Assembly (NCBI RefSeq): GCF_008831285.2
Contig: NC_045142.1
Coordinates: 23,187,300-23,251,299, forward strand
Length of the DNA stretch: 64,000 bases
Origin: Nymphaea colorata
Taxonomy: Eukaryota; Streptophyta; Magnoliopsida; Nymphaeales; Nymphaeaceae
Reading direction: 5' to 3'
Under the pieces are notes generated by a model that searched no databases, had not been told where the DNA came from, and saw only the letters and a list, made by a program, of their open reading frames with translations. This document shows positions 10,421-20,779 of the stretch, in pieces. Positions within the stretch are counted from its first letter, which is position 1. Each line of letters opens with the position of its first letter. The position numbers were made by a program, and so were the translations under genes.

Positions 10421-10775
10421 GTTAGGAGAGAGAAGGAAAAGGTGGTAGAAGGAGAGGGACGCGCCTCCTTTATTCACGACTCTCGTATCGCGTGGGGGAG
10501 AGAGAGGGAAAGAGAGAGTGTGTTTGTTTGGAGAGACTGTAGACTGCTCACACTTTCCCACTCTTTTTATTTGTGAATGAGTGCTTTTTTTTATTCGTGA
10601 ATGGGTGCACCGCTCACACCTGTTCACGAATAAAAGGAGCGGTCTAAAAGACTTTCCAAACAAACACACTCTCTCTTTCCCTCTCTCTCCTCCCACGCGA
10701 TACGAGAGTCGTGAATAAAGGAGGCGCGTCCCTCTCCTTCTCCCACCTCTTCCTTCTCTCTCCCACCTTTGCTAC
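10411..10775. mobile_element. Foldback/MITE-like element with about 115-bp inverted arms
   Basis: Left arm about 10,425-10,540 and right arm about 10,650-10,765 are reverse complements (for example ACGCGCCTCCTTTATTCACG on the left with CGTGAATAAAGGAGGCGCGT on the right). The roughly 110-bp centre contains a smaller inverted pair around ATTTGTGAATGAG/TTCACGAATAAA. The paralogous family G copy at 16,990-17,010 continues through this point without it, so it is an insertion. It has no coding capacity and would fold into one long hairpin if transcribed. Confidence 0.75.
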
Positions 10776-11660
10776 CTTCCTTCCCTTTGCCCCTCCTCTC
10801 GAAACCGCTTGCTCTAACGCTTTGTTTGGATGGAAGGAAATGAAGGGATGGAAAGGAAAGGGAGGGAAAAAGAATGGGAATTGAAGAGAATAGAAAGAAA
10901 AGGAAAGGAAGAGGTGATTATAAAAGCTTGTTTGGACATAAAGGAAGAAATTGCTAAAATCTTGTTTGTTTGGACTACATAAAGAAAAGGAAAATGACAT
11001 AATTTATAATACTTTACAATAATACATCCAACATTCAAAATTATCATTCAAATAGAAAATATATTTTAATTTGATTTCCTGATTCAATAAAAGAAGAACC
11101 ACACTTACACTCGACATTTCATTCTATAGTAATAATTATGATAAAAATTTATATCAATCAAACAAAACGTCATGCACCAATTGGATGGCATAAAAATGAC
11201 AAAAACTTGATATTGGTAAAGAGGCCGTTGTGAAACACCATCCAAGTCTCAAGCAGTGGCGGGAAGGGAAAGGGAGACAAACCCGGGTCTTGACCAGCGG
11301 CGGGGAGGGACAGAAAGCGCCATACAAGGTCGGTTGATGTCTCTTTTGCGGGCAGGTGGATAGGGTACCCACATGGGCCGCAATTTTTTTTATTTTTTAT
11401 TGATATTTTTGGAATTTTTTTTTCATTTACATATTAGTGACCCTTAAAAATTTAAAATTTTATACCCAGTACCCCTTAGTCAGAATTTAGCACCCCAGTG
11501 TAGATAGTGCTGGGCTTACCTGTGGTGCTAGGTTTACCACCCAAATGTAGGGAACCGTTGGAAGAGTAAGCGAAATGAGAAAACCTTGCAGCAATAGGAA
11601 CGGTCTGCAGATCCCAATCATTCACTAGGAGCGTAGATTTGGCAATAACCCTTCAACTCA
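10776..11660. other. Unassigned intergenic sequence, purine-rich then AT-rich
   Basis: 10,835-10,920 is a run of GGAAA/GAAGG purine words. 11,200-11,370 is a more GC-rich patch (GCAGTGGCGGGAAGGG, CAGCGGCGGGGAGGG) without a credible frame. The rest is AT-rich. I see no gene and no clear repeat partner in the window. Confidence 0.5.
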
Positions 11661-11845
11661 TTTTTTGGGTGGCCACATGCCCTACTGTCTACAACTCACA
11701 AGCTCACTTGAACATATACACACAAATATAAAGACAAATGATATATACAGTGAGAGAGACAGAGAGAGAATGTGTGTGTGTGTGACAGAGAGAGAGAGAA
11801 TTTGTTTATTAGAGGTTTGCCAAATCTAGGTGATAAGTCCAAATT

Positions 11846-11848
<3 letters not shown>

Positions 11849-11901
<53 letters not shown>
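11849..11901. repeat. (AT)n microsatellite
   Basis: About 50 bases of uninterrupted AT dinucleotides. A GA/GT-rich stretch (11,750-11,800) lies just upstream. The same neighbourhood (GGCATGTGGCC, GTTGTAGACAGCAGGG, GA run, AT run) is present in inverted orientation at 63,180-63,335. Confidence 0.95.
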
Positions 11902-11904
<3 letters not shown>

Positions 11905-12085
11905 CATGTGAGACTTGTGTGGTCAGGCTCAATTCAACATCTCTCATGAAATGGATTTTGGTAGTTTTTTTTAACAAAAATCGGAACATATACAAAACAT
12001 GCATGTTTTATATATCTTCCAATTTTACTTCAAAAAAACCTACCAAAATCCATTTCATGAGGTGTAGTATGAGACCTAACTAATC
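11901..12085. mobile_element. Family B foldback element, short copy
   Basis: Ends are inverted: CATGAAATGGATTTTGGTAG at about 11,945 and CTACCAAAATCCATTTCATG at about 12,040. Left flank GTGCATGTGAGACTTGTG and right flank GGTGTAGTATGAGACC match the longer copies at 20,215-20,750 and 49,095-49,610, which have about 430 bp between the arms. AT microsatellites lie on both sides, suggesting that the family targets TA runs. Confidence 0.7.
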
Positions 12086-12136
12086 CATTATATATATCTA
12101 TATATATATATATAATGAAGAAGGAGAAGAAGAGTC

Positions 12137-12310
12137 CCGAGAGTGTTGGCGCAACGGTAGGGATGGGGTTTGGTAGAGAGCTAATTCTTGTTTTGAATCA
12201 CCAGGGCGTTAATTCTCTGCACTGCAAACAAGAGGTCACTGACATGTAAGTTGAAATGCGGCAGAGATGGCACTCTGAGGTACCAAAGCAGGCCCTATTG
12301 CTTAAGGTAG
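12137..12310 (+). mobile_element. SINE-like, tRNA-derived head, copy 1
   Basis: TGGCGCAACGGT at 12,147-12,158 fits the pol III A box (TRGYNNARYNGG, last base off). TTTTGAATCA near 12,190-12,200 fits a decayed B box, about 45 bases downstream, as in tRNA. The same segment occurs at 21,826, 49,685 and 50,276, always preceded by TAATGAAGAAG-like sequence and followed by a shared body (AACAAGAGGT..., GAAATGCGGC...). The B box is better preserved in the 21.8-kb copy (TTTCGAATC). Confidence 0.45.
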
Positions 12311-12890
12311 GATGAAATACTTTTCCTGCTCACGGAGAAGCAAATTAACAAGGTTCTGTGTTTAATCACTATTACTTATATCCATGAAAGGCTGCGACTA
12401 TCGACCATAGTGTTGATAGCATGCAACACTTCATTATATAGTAGTCGCACATCCAAAGTTGCTTCTTTCGTTAAGGAGTTGTTCCATTTCTTTTTTATTA
12501 TCACTGAATGCAAAATATTTTTCATTTGCTTGAGCCTGATCTTCTACCATAAAAAACTTCTTTTGAGATTTTCTCCTTGATTTCAACGTGGCCTTTTTTT
12601 ATGGCCATTCCATATTTGACACCATACTTTATAGAGTAAGGTCAAATTATACAGCCGTCCTATTATTATAGCACTCCATATTCTCCTTGCCTAACCTTTT
12701 ACTTGATAAATTTAATAAAAAAATGTTCAGAAATCCGTCAAAAAATATTTTTTAAATTATATATATGTATATATATATATATATTTATGTATATATATAT
12801 GTATATATATAGTGATATGTATATAAGGGATTTCTTTGTTGTTATGTGTTGAATGTTACTTGATAGCTAAAATTGATAATTAACATCTTA
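12311..12890 (+). repeat. Family C repeat body, copy 1
   Basis: CATTATATAGTAGTCGCACATCC..., TGCAAAATATTTTTCATTT and the run to TGATAAATTTAATAAAAAAATG recur at 22,000-22,380, 49,860-50,030 and 50,430-51,030, and in shorter form within family D at 18,600 and 60,700. TATATATGT microsatellite words sit at 12,763-12,815. Non-coding. Confidence 0.7.
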
Positions 12891-12894
12891 TAAC

Positions 12895-13237
12895 GAGTCC
12901 TCCAATTTAATGATGTCCTCTAATGGACTTCTAATCAACCTAATAGCAACAACAACATCAATAATATTAATTTAATGAATGTCAATCAAGTTTAGCTACA
13001 CAATCCATGGTTTTCCCTTCAAATTATGGGTACACAATATGAACTTCTAAATGATCTCAAGTGGTAAAAGTCTGGATGCATCCTCTTGCAACAATAAAAA
13101 AAAGAGTGAAAAAAAGCTCATGATCTCTCTTAATTCTTTTGGTTCTTCTTCTTGTTTTTTTTTTAGTTCTTATTTTTCCAATCTACCATATACAAAATGT
13201 TACAGATAACTAAAAATAAAAATTTGCGCTAAAATGG
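12895..13237 (+). repeat. Family G, copy 2, left piece
   Basis: Homologous to 9,570-9,915. Its last roughly 95 bases (from the CTTGTTTTTTTT run to GCTAAAATGGA) are repeated at 16,425-16,513 where the family resumes. The inserted 3.2-kb segment is therefore flanked by a direct repeat of about 95 bp, too long for an ordinary target-site duplication. Confidence 0.75.
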
Positions 13238-13239
13238 AA

Positions 13240-13560
13240 ACGTAGCATTAGAGACAATCAATTTTGCATGTTTGCTCATATTTTAAAAACTCCCCATACC
13301 TATTTGTCCCAGTCTTCATGTTGTTAGGCTTGGTCATAGGCGGTAGCACAAGACTAAGCCATACAACTGGATCACACCTTGGGCGGAAAAGCCCATTTGT
13401 TAGTACTATGAGTGGTAACTTGTGGTATATCGACGAGTGTCTAAGAAGACGTGGATAAACCTTATCTTTAGTTTCCAAATAAAAGAGTCTATGCTCGTAT
13501 TAGACCCCTTCGCTAAGATATATTGGCAAATCATATATGGAACAGTCATAATTGATCAAG
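13240..13560 (+). repeat. Family E repeat, copy 1
   Basis: TTTTGCATGTTTGCTCATATT, GGCGGTAGCACAAGACTAAGCC, TTAGTACTATGAGTG and GTGGTATATCGACGAGTGTC are shared with 14,095-14,400 and 60,330-60,535. The two left copies lie in direct orientation about 840 bp apart. There is no conserved ORF across the copies. It could be part of an unclassified LTR or its leader. Confidence 0.75.
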
Positions 13561-14094
13561 CAAAACTCAATTAGGGTCCTATGCTCCTTTTTCCAAATAT
13601 ATGCATGTGACTTTAGAAAGTGTTAAATGTTTATCATTGTATGATGAGTGCATGTGTATCTTCCATACACTCCCTAATCAATTTAATAATTTTACAATTC
13701 ATCTTCCTCATTTAAATCAATGTCTTCTTTGATCATCTTTACTTTGTTATATGCTCATGCTTTAACCCTACTGTCTAAGTGACATTGATTTTTCAAATTC
13801 TCTCATTTGGCAAGTCCTTTTTTTTAAATTTGCTTCAAAATCTACATTTTATCACACCTTGTCAATCTCTCATTTGTCTAACCTTTTATTATTGAACATA
13901 ATAGCCATCTATTGGCTCAATTACTAACTTTGCTCGACTATGCGAAATAATTTCATAGTTTCAAAACCCATAGTGTGTCTTTCTTCCCATTTTACTACTT
14001 CCATAATTTTATTGGGTCATTAATTATTCCTTGGCAAGTCCATTTTTTTAGAGTTGCTTCGAAATCTACATTTTATCATACATTGTCAATCTCT
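13561..14094 (+). other. Spacer between the two family E copies
   Basis: AT-rich, no coding frame recognised. The word TTGGCAAGTCC...TTT..GTTGCTTC(A/G)AAATCTACATTTTATCA occurs at about 13,808 and again at 14,032, so the spacer itself contains a partial duplication of about 225 bp offset leading into the second family E copy. Confidence 0.5.
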
Positions 14095-14400
14095 CATTTA
14101 TTTTGCGTGTTTGCTCATATTTTAAAAACTCCTCATACCTATTTGTCCCAGCCATCATGTTGTCGGGCTTAGTCATAGGCGGTAGCATAAGACTAAGCCT
14201 TACAACTTGATCATACCCTGGGCGGGAAACCCCCCTCGTTAGTACCATGAGTGCTAACTTGTGGTATATCGACGAGTGTCCAAGAAGAAGTGGATAAACC
14301 TTACCTTAGTTCCCAAATGAAGGAGCCTATGCTCATGCTGAGCATTTTGGCTAAGGTATATTGGCATATCATATATGAAATTACCCTTAGTTCCCAAATG
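14095..14400 (+). repeat. Family E repeat, copy 2
   Basis: This is the second direct copy, with GGCGGTAGCATAAGACTAAGCC and GGTATATCGACGAGTGTCC. The sequence CCTTAGTTCCCAAATGAAG appears twice (14,302 and 14,383), a further small internal duplication. Confidence 0.75.
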
Positions 14401-14999
14401 AAGAAGTGTTTTTTAGTGTTTTCTCACTTGAAGTTTGAAAGTTTTTCCTTAGCTTTTTCTCTCAATTTCTTTCTTCTTCTTCTTCTCCAACCTTGGCAAC
14501 AAGCTTCTACAAGCTCAAACTCTTGAAGGGAGTACGAAGAGACCTCTTGGAGGGATATCTTCATCATTTTAGAGCTTCATCCAAGGCAAGGTTAGGATCA
14601 TCATCTTGGAGCTTCATTCTTAATATCATCTATAGTCGAGGTATGTAGTCCTTATTTTTATTTTCATTTCCTCTTGCCACCTCTCCATGGCCGTGCAAGA
14701 AAGCTCAAATGATTTTCTATCCGGAATTGAGAGCTACATCTTGAGTGCATTAGGAGTATGAACAAGGTGAAATAACTTTCAGTTCTTCATCCATTTTCAA
14801 AAACGTACTTGATATATCGCTTTATTTATCATTTATGTTAGAGATGATGCTCATGCATGATGTATTAATTGATGAGCAAATGCACGGCGAGAATGAGTGT
14901 TTGAGGTTGGGATTTCTTTATTCCTATGTTGATTTTTGAGGTTAGGATTTGTCCAACTCGAAAAACCTCTTTATGAATATGTACATGTTAAAATGCATT
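14401..14999 (+). other. Unassigned leader-like sequence
   Basis: It contains a CTTCTTCTTC run and CTTCATCCAAGGCAAGGTTAGG, then GTCGAGGTATGTAG and a C/T-rich stretch. The style resembles the untranslated leader of a plant LTR element or a spliced 5' leader, but no LTR pair or ORF supports that. Nothing else is recognised. Confidence 0.3.
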
Positions 15000-15256
15000 T
15001 TCGTGTCATTCTTATGTTTAATTTCTTTCTTGATCACCAATTAGGGACCCCAATGGGTGGTTTATTTTATTGCTTGATTTTCTTCCACACCCCAAAGTAG
15101 AAGAAATATATTCTTTTGTGACAAATGAGATAATAATGCTTTTAATATATATATTTATGTTCCATTTTAAAATCTCTCTCTTTCCTTCTAAAATCTTCTT
15201 CTCTCTCTCTATTTAATTTAAACCTCTTTTTTCACAAGCTTTCGTATATGTATCCA

Positions 15257-15298
<42 letters not shown>

Positions 15299-16190
15299 TG
15301 TATATGAATATGTATTTCTCTCTCTCTCTCTCTTTTAAATCCTTTGTTTTGTGATTTTGAGAATTTCCTTCCCTCTCTCTTTCTTCATATTCCTCTTATA
15401 TTCAAGTCTTTCCTCTTTTTCATTCTTTTGAATATTCTTCTCCCAAGACCTTTTCATTTGCCGACTTCATCAAAACCAAAAATCAAGTAATGGCTAAATA
15501 TTAGAAATCATGCTTGGTGGTCTACAACCTCATTCCATTTTCAAAAACTTTTCTCTTTTCGTGAAAATACTTATGACAATTTTGTAAATAAAAATGAAAA
15601 ACGTAGATGTATGAGATGGTAGGTATACCTCTAGATGAATGTCATGATAGGAATGAATGATTTACTCCTAATCATGTAGGGCCAATACATTCATACATTC
15701 ACATTCACTTGTAAAATCACAAATGATCACAAGCACCTCTCGAAAACAACTTAAGAAAGATGAGATGAAGTTTTAACAAGATAGCAACTAAATTAGAGCA
15801 AAATCTCATACCTACTTAAATTCTTAAGAGAACATTAACTTGGCTTCAAAAGTGATTTTCAAAGGTTTCTAAATAATATTTGTAAAGATCTTTCAAAATT
15901 CATGATTTTACTCAAATCAAAGCAAGTAACTCTTTAAAAACTTTCTCAAAAATTCGGAATATCAAATCTTCAATAATTTTTCAAACACAGCACCACATTT
16001 AAAATGAAAAGATGTTTAAGTCAACAGGAAATGCATCAAGGATCAACATAACCCTTGGATTGGTTACCTCCGGTAAAGGCACTGGGAACGGTCAATCCTC
16101 GTATTGACGGGGGAGTCTCTTTCTCTCTCATTTCAAAATAAAACCTCATTTTTTAGGGCAAAAAACCAACCAAAATATTTTTGGGATGAT
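15000..16190 (+). repeat. Family F repeat, copy 1
   Basis: Matches 59,000-60,015 along its length (TTTTCAAAAACTTTT..., GATGAATGTCATGATAGGAATGAATG, CTTGGATTGGTTACC, GGTAAAGGCACTGGGAACGG). An (AT)n run at 15,262-15,293 has a counterpart at 59,044-59,097. The end near 16,060-16,110 is the most conserved and GC-rich part. Class unknown; non-coding in both copies. Confidence 0.75.
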
Positions 16191-16430
16191 GCAAACACCT
16201 TGGATTTAACGTTAGGCTTCAAATTTATGATGGGCATAATAAAGTCCATTTTTCGGATTGATTTTGGGTTCTAGTACAAATGACAAAAAGTCCTAGGCCT
16301 TTATACCGTATTTAAATTTGATTGTATAGTATGAATCTGATCTGAATTTGATTTTTTTATTTCACACTCTATTTTTAAATTAAATCCAAACAACATTATC
16401 ATATACCTTATTATTTGTTTTCTCTTCTTG
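16190..16430 (+). repeat. Family D fragment
   Basis: CTTGGATTTAACGTTAGGCTTCAAATTTA and GTATGAATCTGATCTGAATTTG match 19,345-19,520 and 61,410-61,580. Only this about 200-bp middle part of family D is present. Confidence 0.65.
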
Positions 16431-17010
16431 TTTTTTTTTTCAATTCTTATTTCTCAAATCTAGCATATACCAAATGTTGCAGATAACTAAAAGTTAAAAC
16501 TTGTGCTAAAATGGAGTCACCAAATAAGCATTAACATTGATTTTATAGAGCAACAAACAGTTGGTCGTGTTATAGAAATGGTTTATAGTAATTTTAGCGG
16601 CAAATTTTTAATTTTTAGCTACTCAGCAACATTCGGCATTCAATAAATTCAAATAAATTTTGTATTAAATAATTATATCATTAAAGCCCCTGATTTTGGA
16701 TATTTGACCATGTCATAAAACATATAACAGGTGCAACTCTCAGTACCTTTGACAACATAGGATGCTACTTGTAGGCTTCTAAGCAACAATCTAGAGACTG
16801 ATCAAAGAACATGAGGACTGGTTTATTAGTACTCTTTGTCCATTGCTATTTATAGGGACCCTCATTTCTTGTCTAACCTAATGCCAATCAGTAGCAGAGC
16901 TAGGTGTGGGCCACTACCCATGCATGCCAACACCATTCCTAGAAAAACTTTATTACGAGGGAGTTGGATTTGGGTCTAGTCAAATATAATGTCCACATGA
17001 AACTCATGCC
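16430..17010 (+). repeat. Family G, copy 2, right piece
   Basis: Homologous to 9,850-10,415. At the point where copy 1 carries the foldback element (10,411), this copy reads straight on, giving the unfilled site. Confidence 0.8.
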
Positions 17011-17485
17011 CCATAGGCACCAAATCCAACTAAGGTTAGTGCCCCTTTGAAAATTTTTTTTGGCTCTGCCACTGATGCTAATGTAGACAAGGTGAAAAAG
17101 CAAGAACGTGTGGAAAAAGTGGGAGACCTGGCTAATATCTAGTCGGACTGCCATGCTTTTTAGCCACTAACAGTTCTATTAGTGAGAAACTAGTTTACCA
17201 GAATGCAATTAGTGATAAGATCAGGTTACTCACATGGTTTACAACCAAAATTTACTTTCACCAGCATTGTTTATTGCGCTGATGGTGAACCAAACCTCAA
17301 TAAAGCCTTGGTAATTGGATCATGAATAATTGTATAGCCACCACGCATTGCACAATTGTGAAAGATCACTTACTCCACAACAACAAAAAAAAAAAGATGA
17401 GAGAGAGAGAGAGAGGGAGGAGGGGCCAAAAGGTACCCCGCCACATTAAACAATAAATTGTCAATTCAAAATGGAGCCAATAGCC

Positions 17486-17490
<5 letters not shown>
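17011..17490. other. Unassigned intergenic sequence
   Basis: AT-rich, with GAGAGAGAGAGAGAGGGAGG at 17,400-17,420. No frame of interest and no repeat partner recognised in this window. Confidence 0.5.

Positions 17491-17561
<71 letters not shown>
17491..17561. repeat. (AT)n microsatellite
   Basis: About 70 bases of uninterrupted AT dinucleotides. Confidence 0.95.
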
Positions 17562-17565
<4 letters not shown>

Positions 17566-17720
17566 TAATGGCATCCATCTAAATTAAGTTGTTGGATGGT
17601 TGAGAGCAAAATAAAAAAAGAAAAAGTGTGAAATATTATTATATTATGAAAATACTCATGGCCCTTTTCTCCTTATATTTGTCTTAATCGTCATCATATT
17701 GGATCAGATGATACTGATTA

Positions 17721-17774
17721 AATGACTAGGTGACTCTGAAAAGGTAGAATGACTAGGTGACTCTGAAAAGGTAG
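17721..17774. repeat. 27-bp tandem duplication
   Basis: The unit AATGACTAGGTGACTCTGAA followed by AAGGTAG occurs twice back to back without mismatch. Confidence 0.9.
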
Positions 17775-17970
17775 AGTTACCATTCAAATTTACTATATGT
17801 ATAAATCATGAACAACCTTAAGTTAATGAAGGAAAATGAATGAATGTTCTACTCAGCCTGCATGACCATACACCATTGTTTTGGTTTTCAATCGACTTAT
17901 AAAAACCTATCCAAAATCCTAATCTAAAAGTTTCTCTTGTGGCAACTATCCGCTTAAAGAAGAATTTATT

Positions 17971-18305
17971 TCATCTATGCACTTTACAAAGCCAAAAGGA
18001 AGGTGTCCGAAATGGAAGAAGAAGAAACAAATCTGAGTTAAGAAAATCCACCACAAGCGATTGAAAAGAAGAGGATGAGGAAGAAGAAGAAAGAAATCAA
18101 AGTCGCCAAAAATTCACAAGCGATTGAGCACATGATTCATTTCAGGAAACAGGAAAGAGAATCTCGTTTCTTGTGGATTTTGTAGTTCTTTGATTTGTTT
18201 CTTCTTCTTCTTCTTTCCATTTGCTTGTGGATTTTCCCAACTTTAATTTGTTTATTCTTCTTCTTCCATTTTAGACACCTTCCTTCTTCTTCCATGCACT
18301 TAAAC
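17971..18305. mobile_element. Foldback/MITE-like element with GAAGAAGAA arms
   Basis: GGAAGGTGTCCGAAATGGAA at about 17,998 is answered by TTCCATTTTAGACACCTTCC at about 18,264. Inner parts (AAAATCCACCACAAGCGA against TGCTTGTGGATTTTCCC) also pair, and a nested inner pair lies around 18,080/18,170. The outer flanks ATGCACTTTA/TGCACTTAAA extend the match. Non-coding; would form a long imperfect hairpin. Confidence 0.65.
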
Positions 18306-18459
18306 CATAAAGGGAGTAGGTCAAAAGTGCAAGTAGAATTAGGAGCAAAGCTAGAAATTTTTCATTATAAGGGTCGAACTATAGTACAAAATATTAACAT
18401 GTGTCAAAATATAATTTTTCAAATTTGTTATAGGTTAAACTAAAATTTTTAAACCCCCT

Positions 18460-20180
18460 TGCCTCTGCCCATGAGCAGAAGTATGTGGAGATATCGTCAC
18501 CTGGCACAAAAGCAGCTCCGGACCCTCAGGGCAAAAGGAAAGAGGGAGCTTCGGCCCTCACCCAAGTGGTGGGATAACCATCTCGCTCACCCATAATATT
18601 GATAATAGGGAGCATTTCATTTTATAGTAGTCATACATCCAATATTACTCCTTATGTCAAGGAGCTGTTATAACTTCTTTTTTTATTATTATTAAATTCA
18701 ATAGTTGAGTTGGGGATTTCAGATTAAAATATAGGCAAACATGAGCGTGATTTCGTGAACTAAGTCAAGAGAAAAGCAGAGAATTATTGAGATCCTGAGA
18801 AACACGGATTTCAAGATATTTGTTGTATGATCCCAACTGAATCGAATGAGCACATAAAAGAAGAATTCACCAAAAGTATGTGAGAAGAAGGAGGAAGAGG
18901 GGGGCATGGAGGAGGCCAGATTACATTCTAGGAATAAAAGGAATAGGGTCAAATTATTTAAATGTGGTCTTATTAGTAATATAGGATTTCATTGAGATTC
19001 TTTCCATGTTTACATTTTTAAAATTTAAAAAAATAAAAAATTTCTATTGTTGATCAAAGTCTCACTTTGCTTAAAATGGAGAAAATACAATTTTGTAATA
19101 TTATAAAGTAATAATGAAAAAGCTTGCGCCAAAAATTCTTTCTATATTAGCAAAAATGTCTAACTTTTTATTTGATAGACTTAATAAAAAGTATTAACAA
19201 GCGTATAAAAAATAATATATAGTGGGAGATACACACGCACAACATAAAACAAGGGTTGCCTGATCGTTAAAAACTATGTGTTTGATAGACTCCGATCTCA
19301 GATATGACATCTAATCTGCTTGGAGATATGATGTTCTATCATACATTGGATTTAACTTTTGGCTTCAAATTTACCATGGGGATAATAAAGTCCATTTTTT
19401 TGGATTTGATTTCGAGTTCTAATACAAATGACGAAGAGTTCTATGACACTATACCGCATCTAAATCTGACTATACACTATGAATCTCATCTGAATTTGTT
19501 TTTTAAATTCACATCCATCTTTTAAATCAAATACAAACAGCATTATGATATGTTAAGAAGCAGCTTTCAAATATGGATTTTAGATATGGGATATTTATTA
19601 AAATTCAATATGATCCAAACCTGATTTATTTTTCACTTAAATATGAATCCTATTGTATGTCATCTCTTAAAATTTAAAAAGATTTTTTGGTCAGATGTTA
19701 AATCTTTTTCCATATCCAATTTTTAGAAGTGGTGCAATTAGATATTGAATACTAATCATAAATATTGGCTTCCCTAGTCCAAAGAGTCTACATTTCCCAA
19801 TTAGATAAAAGATCTAAACAGGAAACTAAAACCCTAGAATTATTTAAAAAAAAAGGGGCCCAATAGTTATTCATATGTGCAATAATTCGTAGGCCCATGT
19901 TGTCAATATGGATTAGACTCAGGCTCTATCGGTCAAGTTTCAACAGGAATTAAAAGTCAGAATTAAGGCTCTGTTCTAGGTAGGGGGTGGGCATCGGGCC
20001 CGGTTCAACCCAAGCCTGTGACAGATCCCAGCCCAAGGCAATTTTCACAGCTCAGGCCTGACTTAATTTCATGTAATCTTGTGAGTTGTAGACAGCAGGG
20101 AAGGTGGCCACCCCTCGAAATGAGTCGGAGGGTTGCCATATCTAGGCAACAAGTCCAAGTTTGCTTCATGGAAATAATGT
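18460..20180 (+). repeat. Family D long repeat, copy 1
   Basis: Colinear with 60,545-62,170 over about 1.7 kb. Landmarks are CACCTGGCACAAAAGCAGCTC, GGAGCTTCGGCCCTCACCCAAGTGG, TGAATCGAATGAGCACATAA, GATATGATGTTCTATCATAC and GGGGTGGGCATCGGGC. Short ORFs in it are not conserved between the copies, so it is non-coding. The right end (20,100-20,170) shares GTTGTAGACAGCAGGG with 63,303. Confidence 0.85.
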
Positions 20181-20214
20181 TTCAAACTATATATATATAT
20201 ATGTATATATATAT

Positions 20215-20750
20215 ATAAGGGCTCAAACCAATGTCTCTCGTGAAATGGATTTTGGTAGGTTTTTTGAACCAAACTTGTAACAAACACAGAAGATGGCCAT
20301 CGGCTCCACTTTGAAATGACAACTTACCTTTTAACATTTAGTCAGGATTCCTTTCCTTTGTTGCTTTCATTTAATATCAATTTGTTGTAGTACCAAATAT
20401 TGAAAATATATACCCTCAATAATTTTATGGAATGGCAAATTGATCTGCTGAAAATTGCAGTACTCAGTGGACTCATGGTGGTAAAACTAAAGCAAAAAAA
20501 GGGATGAAAACAAAAAAGTAAAGGTCAGGATAAATTTGAATCTCACATTTGTCTTGTATTGGTTGGTTGGACCAATTAATCGATTGAAAAGGAAGTCCCC
20601 ACTTCAATAAAGGAAAACAACAAAGGAAAGGAATCATGATTAAATGTTAGAAAGGTAAGCTGTCAATTCAAATTAGAGCCAATAACCATGTTCTATGTTA
20701 CAATTTTGGTTCAAAAAAACCTACGAAAATCCACTTCATGAGGTGTAGTA
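20215..20750. mobile_element. Family B foldback element, long copy
   Basis: Left end GTGAAATGGATTTTGGTAGG (about 20,238) is inverted at the right end as CCTACGAAAATCCACTTCA (about 20,720), and GAACCAAACTTGTAAC pairs with TTACAATTTTGGTTC. The central part recurs at 49,130-49,560. A TATATATATGTATATATA run sits at the left edge. The trehalose-phosphate-synthase hairpin begins immediately at its right end. Confidence 0.75.
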
Positions 20751-20779
20751 TGATCTTTTCCAATATCAAATTTAGTTGA

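Noticed and set aside
10322-11047. Several overlapping short frames on both strands
   Set aside because: Produced by the foldback arms and purine-rich sequence; no domain and low complexity.
11696-12083. Open frames on both strands across the AT microsatellite (runs of Tyr-Ile)
   Set aside because: Simple translation of (AT)n plus a foldback; no gene signal.
13248-13478. Short frames in family E as a conserved protein
   Set aside because: The frame is disrupted in the other two copies.
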